Position numbers and translations under genes: made by a program. A model generated the notes under the pieces. It saw nothing but the letters and a program-made list of their open reading frames with translations. It did no database searches and was not told the DNA's origin. 64,000 bases of DNA from Podocnemis expansa. Lineage: Eukaryota > Chordata > Testudines > Podocnemididae. How positions within the stretch are numbered: the first letter of the stretch is position 1; the number at the start of each line of letters is the position of its first letter. This document shows positions 58,176 to 64,000 of this stretch, piece after piece. The DNA lies in assembly GCA_007922195.1 (NCBI GenBank), contig ML682038.1, positions 1,750,682-1,814,681 of the forward strand, written 5' to 3'.

Positions 58176-60359
58176 TAGTGCAGCAATGAGTGCACTTCCG
58201 TTTGCATCAGAAAACAGGCAGAAGCATTCTGTAGACTGCCACCTAGCTTCCCCTCTGGGACAGTGCAACTCCGCATCATGCCACTCCTCCACTTCCATAA
58301 TTGAGCTGTGCCTAAGTGGCATAAACACAACTCAAGTGATTAGTCTTTACCTACAGGAGTAGTCCTTGCTTGAGCAAGTAATTCTTACAGAAGGAGCCAA
58401 TCAAGATTAAGTACATTAAAGGCCTGCCTGTAATGCTTGGAATAAAATAAAATAATGTCTTCTGGAAATACATGATAAGAGTTACTCTGAACTGCACAGA
58501 AGACAACACAATAACATGTTATCCTCTCAGTGTAATTGAATTAGAAGTATGCATTGTGTAAAGCCACATAGAATTTAGGACTAGATTTTCAAAAGGCCAA
58601 GTCTGCATGCTTACAAGCTTCATTTGTGCCTGCAGGAAGAAACTGGAGTCTTCGTGCCTCTACCTGACTAATCTGGGATGCACAGTGGAATTGAGAATGT
58701 CTGCAAACAAGGGACTGAGACTTTTAAAATCTTAAATTTCATTTGAAAACTCTGATCCTTAGTATCTACTATAAACTAAATTATCTTCATAGATCTGCAT
58801 AGGACACTACTAAAAAGGCTAGTCTCCTTTCTGTACTGGCAGGAAACCCCCAATGAACAACATTAGGCTTCTGTGACTAGAGAGGGAAAAATTGACAGCA
58901 AAGGTCACATTTTGAGCAGATTTTCTTAACTGCAAACTTAAAACTCCAACTTGTATAAAATGAAAATTTTGGGCACAAATGCAGGGTTTTTGCTTCTATC
59001 AATATAAGGGTAGAATTAAGTGCCACTAAAAATTTGGCCCCAAGAAAGTGTGCTGTGAAAATCAGAGAAGATAATTTATTTAACAGTATTATATTTTAAT
59101 GTGAATATTATTCAGATGATAGTACTGAGAGGCTTGTTATGGAGTGTATCACAACCTGCAAAGGGTGAACTAAGCAGCATAAATAAATGAACACTGAAGT
59201 ATCAAAAGACAGATTACTAGCTGCAATCTTGGAAATCAAGAAAATACCACAGACCTCAGAACAAACCGTCAAGAAGAACCAGAAAGATTTTTAAAAGCTA
59301 AAAAATGACAGAATAATCTACTAGAAATTCTGTCAGAAGATGTTTAATTGATTCCTGTAGGCTCCAGTTGCCAACTAAGTTTTTGAACAAAGAAACAGGT
59401 TTTCTGTACTACTATGATTCCACCCATAGACTTGAAGAGTTACAGGAATTCTTTATGGTCCTAACTCAAAGCGATTTATGAAGTACTGGATAGACCAGAA
59501 ACGCACAGAAACTAATAGAAAACAGTAACAGAATCTTAATGGAAAATTCTACTTAGTGAATGAGTAAGATTTGGTGCTGTTCCCCCAAAGAGACACAGCA
59601 CCAAACTAATAGCTCAGGAAAAAGGGACTAAACTGGCTTTAACTGATGCTTGTGCCCTCTGCTTCTGAGCTGCTTCTCAAGCAAGAGTGGCTTCAAGTGC
59701 AATTCAAGCAGCCCAGAGGTGCTAAATTAAGGCAGTTTGTCCCTGGCTTGCTCATGGGCAGCACTACAACCCAGAATCTTTGTGGCAGGGTCTGTGGCCA
59801 CACCCCTGAAGTGCCCCTATCAATTCAAACCCCTCTCCTGGCACATACCCCTATACCATGGCTTGTGAAGGGGTCGTGGAATGGCATGTGGTAGTCTTTT
59901 CCATTCTAGCCTGGAAGAATCCATCATCGAAAATATACATTAAAGATTTGCTCCTCCTTTTAATTAAGTCCAAGAAAGTTTCAGTATGGACTTGCATGAG
60001 TAGCATTATCAAGTCCTAAAAACCACTGGTGACATTAAGGGAGAAGTAAAGAGGTGGAGATTTGCCCTACTTGTGCAGCACATAGCAGAGAATCTTTGTA
60101 AAACCAAAAGAATATTCTGAGTTGTTCTCTCATGACACATTTCTGAAATATGGGAGAATACTCCAAAGAGAACAACAGTGTAGAAGCAAGAAGAAAACAA
60201 AAACTAATGAAAGCAAAACACCAAGTTACCAAGAGAAAAACTACTAAGGGAAACTATTTGTACAGGGCATTGTGCCAAAGCAAACACTTCAACATGCTCA
60301 AACCTGGAAACAGAGGAAACAAAAACGTTGATTGATCTCCATGATACTTTACAATTTTA
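58176..60359. other. Intron sequence, nothing recognised
   Basis: No repeat ends or coding motifs identified; an 82-codon + frame at 59646-59894 has no recognisable domain. Confidence 0.4.
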
Positions 60360-60369
60360 TGGCACCTTA

Positions 60370-60460
60370 CACTGTTACTTATGCTTTATAACACCCCAGT
60401 TAGTTGGATAAATATCAGTCCTACCATTTGAGATGGGGACACTGAGGCACAGATACTACT
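60370..60460 (+). repeat. MIR/L2-type tail fragment
   Basis: ATATCAGTCCTACCATTTGAG then ATGGGGACACTGAGGCACAG resembles the ATTTTACAGATGAGGAAACTGAGGCACAG segment shared by MIR and L2-related SINEs. Confidence 0.55.
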
Positions 60461-60504
60461 GTGATGAGGCACATATAAGACCAGACAAATAGATAAGAAC
60501 ATTA

Positions 60505-61480
60505 ACGATTTTGCCTGAAATGAGGCACCCAGAACCGGACATGATATTTCAGTTGAGGCCTAGCCAGTGCAGAGTTGAGTGGAAGAATTACTTTTTGTGT
60601 CTTGCAGTACTCCTATTAATACATCCAAGAATGGTGTTTGCTTTTTTGCAGCAGTGTTACACTGTTGACTCACATTTAGCTTCTGGTCCATTATGACACC
60701 CAGATCACTTTCTGCAGTACTCCTTCCTAGGCAGCCAATGCCCATTTTGTATGTGTGTAATCAGGGATTAAAGTAAGGGGGAACACATCAGAACACAGTT
60801 CCAGGCTCCCCTATTTTTAGGCTGGCCATTTTCCAAGGCCCCTAAAAATAGAGAAAGGCACTGGAATGCTGCTTTCCAGGGCCCTGCTAAAAATAGCATG
60901 AGCAGCTGGAACGCAGCGTTCTGGTGGCTCCACCTTAAACCCTACTCCACCTTAGCCCTACCCAGCAGGGAGCTGTGGTGGGGTGTGTGTGTGTGTGTGT
61001 GTGTGTGTGAGGAGATACTGGGGGTTGTGTCTGTGTATGTGCACCTGGGGGTGGCTGTGTGTGTGTGCACATGCCTGGGGGTGGCTGTGTGTGTGTGTGT
61101 CTGGGAGTGGCTGTGTCTGGGGGTGGTACTGGGGCAGGGAGTGGGTTCTGGGGACGAGTATTGGGGCACCTACCCATGCCGGAGGGGGGACCCACCCATG
61201 CCAGAGGGTTCTGGGGACCACCAAATTATACATTAACCGCTGTGTGTAATTGATTGCTCTTTCCTAAGTGGAGTATTTTGCACTTGTCTTGATTGAATTT
61301 CATTTTATTAACCTCAGACCATCTCACCAGTTGTCCAAATAATTTTGAATTGTGATTCTATCCTGCAAAGCACTTGCAACCTCTCCTGGCTTGGTATCAT
61401 CTGCAACTTTATAAGTGTACTCTTTATGCCATCATCTAAATCACTGATGAAAATGTCGAACAGAACCAGAGCTGTGCTGC
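60505..61480 (-). mobile_element. CR1 LINE ORF2 fragment, split by an hAT insertion
   Basis: Minus frame 61559-61314 reads VLFDIFISDLDDGIKSTLI, and in a neighbouring frame VADDTKPG (near 61400), the CR1 FADDTK catalytic motif with both Asp retained. The following part (KCKILHLGK, near 61275) leads to the hAT element at 61242. CR1 then resumes at 60761 with GCLGRSTAESDLGVIMDQKL, NVSQQCNTAAKK and, near 60545, a frame resembling LARPQLKYHVRFWVP. Frameshifted and non-functional. The upstream limit is uncertain. Confidence 0.88.
60754..61250 (+). mobile_element. hAT-type MITE, family A copy 3 (60762-61242, TSD included)
   Basis: TGTGTAAT is duplicated exactly at 60754-60761 and 61243-61250. Ends CAGGGATTAAAGTAAGGGGG and ...CATTAACCGCTG. 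It aligns with copy 1 through its left part, the GTGTGT-rich centre ((GT)n at 60982-61009 and repeated CTGGGGGTGGCTGTGTGTGT units) and the right part (GGTTCTGGGGACCACCAAATTATA). It interrupts CR1 coding sequence. Confidence 0.93.
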
Positions 61481-62660
61481 AGCACAAGGCTGGTAAAAGC
61501 CCAGGCGTGGCTGGCTTTCCTGCAGGACACACGCAGACATAACTGGGAGTGACTTGCATGCTGGGGGGCTGTTTGTGAACAGTCTTATCAAGGGCACTCC
61601 AGGTTACAGGACAGGAACTCCACCGCTACCGATTAGCCTGGATTGTAATCTGGTATGTTACACCCACACCCACAGAAAATGCACAAGTGTAAATTTTCAA
61701 ATAAAAGTAGCTCTTTGGATTTTACATACTTAAAACCTTGAAATATCAGGTATAGGGAAGCCATGCAAGGAAACACCAGCCCACTAATTATCAACAGACA
61801 CTTCTAAACAATTTTGCCAAAACCTGCTCTCATATGTATGCATTCAACTCCAACTGACTTTCATATATATCTGGAGGCAGAATTTAATTCACATTATCAG
61901 TAAATTCTAATTTACCAGTGTTCAAATATTTTCCAACTTTCCATCAGCTGCATGTATGAAAATCCTGTGATTTGCCCTACAAAGCTCTAGCTTTATATCA
62001 AAACTAGAAAGTTCCTTGGAAAGGTAAAGAAACATTAACCTTATGCCACATACAGCTATTTTATTTTTGTTTTGGCAGAGAGGCTATGCAAATATTAACA
62101 TGGGTAGGATTCCATGTGGATCTATGCTTCTGGGCATTATGATCCGTGTTTAACCCACACCATGCATGGCTCTTTATTTACACATTTTTATCTACCATAT
62201 GTCTCATTCTGGCTGCTCAATTCATAATAGCCAAGTCTTTAAAGGACTTGGCATAGACAGAGAGAGTAATTGAGAGTATCACATCAGAAAAAAAGTAATG
62301 TTTGGCTGAAATTGGAAAGGTTCAAGTACAGCTTAGCCAACATATGTCGGTAGAAGAAATACAGTGTTGCCTAAAAGTCAACACGTGTTTTTTGTCTCCA
62401 GTTCATGATTGTTATATATTCAGTAAAACCCAACAACACTCCCTGTCTGGCCAACAGTAGTATATCACAATATTTTATGGTTACGGTTACAACATTTCAT
62501 GGCACATCCCAGCAAAGTAAAAGGACTATTGCAAGCAAGATGGTTTTCTTGCTTGTGACATCCCCTCCTGGATATAGTTTGCCACAGCTGAAACACCAGA
62601 GTAAGATATGCCTTTCACCAAATGGACAGGAAAGCTACATGCGACAAAAAAGTGAAAATC
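61481..62660. other. Intron sequence, nothing firmly recognised
   Basis: The first ~100 bases may be more CR1, but motifs are too weak to claim. Confidence 0.35.
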
Positions 62661-62863
62661 CCTTACACCAGGGTCTCAAACATGTGGCCTATGGGCCACA
62701 TGTGGCCCCTAAAGCTATTTCCTGCAGCCCGCAATGACGCTATTGTTACCAATAGTTGCAATATTGTTGTATGGAGAGGTTTTAGTGGTGTGACCCTCAG
62801 GCTAAGGTACTAGTCCTCATGCGGCCCTCGTGGTGCTTTGAGTTTGAGACCCCTGCCTTACAC
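62661..62863. mobile_element. hAT-type MITE (62669-62855) with perfect 8-bp target duplication
   Basis: CCTTACAC flanks both ends (62661-62668, 62856-62863). The inverted ends are CAGGGTCTCAAAC and, complemented, CAGGGGTCTCAAAC (one G lost on the left). GGGCCACATGTGGCCCC and GCGGCCCTCG inside fit Charlie-like elements. 187 bp, non-coding. Confidence 0.94.
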
Positions 62864-64000
62864 TATTATCAGAAGCTTTCTAACATGTGGTCTAATGAAA
62901 CAATTCCACAAAGTGAAAACACATTTACTCATAATATGTTCAACTATATTTTGATTACTCAATAGCTAAAAATTATTATCCATAACTGACACCTATGAAA
63001 AAAACCCACATACAGATAAATGTCCTCTCCCAGAGAGATCCTCGAATCCATATGATGTCTCAGAGCACTAAATATTGCATGTGGGTCTCTGAATTGACTG
63101 CAATATGTACAAAAGCACATGTAAGCAAGCATCAAATTACCGACTAGCTTCTGAGGAGGCTCATTTACTTTAGCGACTGTAAGGAAGAGAGCGGTCTCAC
63201 ACAACATACTCTGACTGGAAAGATGGGCCTCAGAATCATGTTAGTGTTTTGCTAGTGTGTTTGGTCAAATAGCACCGCATTTTCACTGAATGCGTTAGAC
63301 ATGTATCTCTGACCAAACAAGTTCTTCTTCTCTGAAACAGGGCAAAAGTTCTCTTAAAGAAGCTGCTGCTAGGTTCTCACTTAGATCCATATTCTAATAT
63401 ACTGTTTGAGGCTATATATGTGTGAACAGGATATACAATAAGCCCTCGATGCTTTAATTCTGCTCACTACTTAATAGCATGAGACTTTGTAACAGGAAGT
63501 TAATGCTCGATTCAGGCCCACCCAGTGCTGCAAAGGTATGTACAGGACTGTCTCCATGTTCTCCAGCTGGCACCACTGTAAATTACCACTAAAGGATTAT
63601 CCTAAATTAAATAAAACTAATTCCTTACTAATATAATCTAACCACAAACAAAGAATTGCCACTCTGGAATAATAATTTTTTTCTACATAACATGTACAGT
63701 GATTAGTTCTAGGTGGGTTTATGTGCATTCTTTTTTGATTAGGTGAATCTAACAGTAAGAAGATTGCATCATGGATATTAAGATTATTTTAAACACATTA
63801 TTAAAAGCTAGCAAGATTTCTGGCTTCCAAAAGTTATTGAGTTTATTACCTTTTTTTGTTTTAAAGAAAAAACAAACTTTTTTTCTTTTAAGTCAACAAC
63901 TGCACTATATCTGGGTCAATATTTAAGGAAAAATGTTGATTAATCAAATTTAAGCTTCCTCCCACACTTCCATCCAGGAAGTACAAATAGATCACACCTC
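62864..64000. other. AT-rich intron sequence, nothing recognised
   Basis: No exon, repeat terminus or RNA motif was found up to the window end. Confidence 0.45.

Larger units (their letters stand above)
33350..64000 (-). other. TOX: TOX intron upstream of the first exon seen (at least 30.6 kb)
   Basis: No earlier TOX exon was found above 33349, so the intron continues past the window edge. It is populated by hAT, Penelope-like, L2, CR1 and fold-back repeats, listed separately. Confidence 0.85.

Noticed and set aside
60898..61253. VCVCV / THTHT-type frames, also seen at 9764-10252
   Set aside because: Translations of GT-repeats inside hAT family A copies.

Overview
This window is a piece of a vertebrate nuclear genome. 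It lies inside one large gene, TOX (thymocyte selection-associated HMG-box protein), which is read on the minus strand. Three coding exons are present, all bounded by AG acceptors and GT donors in phase 0. In transcript order they are 33349-33071 (93 codons before the HMG box), 26151-25921 (77 codons: lysine-rich basic stretch plus HMG helices 1 and 2) and 468-388 (27 codons: end of the HMG box). The first and last exons of TOX are outside the window. The other ~99% is intron: more than 30.6 kb upstream of the first exon seen, then 6.9 kb, then 25.5 kb, then the start of a further intron at 387-1.

The repeats point to a sauropsid, most likely a turtle. CR1 LINEs with ATTCTATGA-type tails sit beside L2 and MIR remnants, many non-autonomous hAT elements, a decayed Ty3/gypsy retrotransposon, Penelope-like repeats, and fold-back elements ending in GGCTATGTCTACAC. 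The order is inferred from repeat content and was not tested by alignment.

Layout: 0.4-0.5 kb TOX exon; 2.4-7.1 kb cluster of fold-back elements plus an 885-bp hAT; 7.1-12.8 kb minus-strand Ty3/gypsy relic, broken by a CR1 that itself holds an hAT element, and by a second 1.48-kb hAT of the same family; 12.8-24.7 kb mostly single-copy intron with two fold-back elements and a Penelope-like copy; 24.7-25.6 kb CR1; 25.9-26.2 kb HMG exon; 26.2-33 kb intron with a MIR; 33.07-33.35 kb exon; 34-64 kb intron with further hAT elements, three palindromic Penelope-like copies, an L2 reverse transcriptase relic (47.9-49.3 kb) and a CR1 split by a third copy of the hAT family (60.5-61.5 kb).

I found no second host gene, no functional tRNA or rRNA gene, no CRISPR array and no bacterial-type operon. 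The most interesting signals are a hammerhead-ribozyme-like core in the Penelope-like repeats, a three-copy hAT family (terminus near CAGGGGTTAAAGT) with matching 8-bp target duplications, and fold-back elements whose interior is built almost wholly from short palindromes (TTCGAA, GTTCGAAC or GTTTGAAC types).
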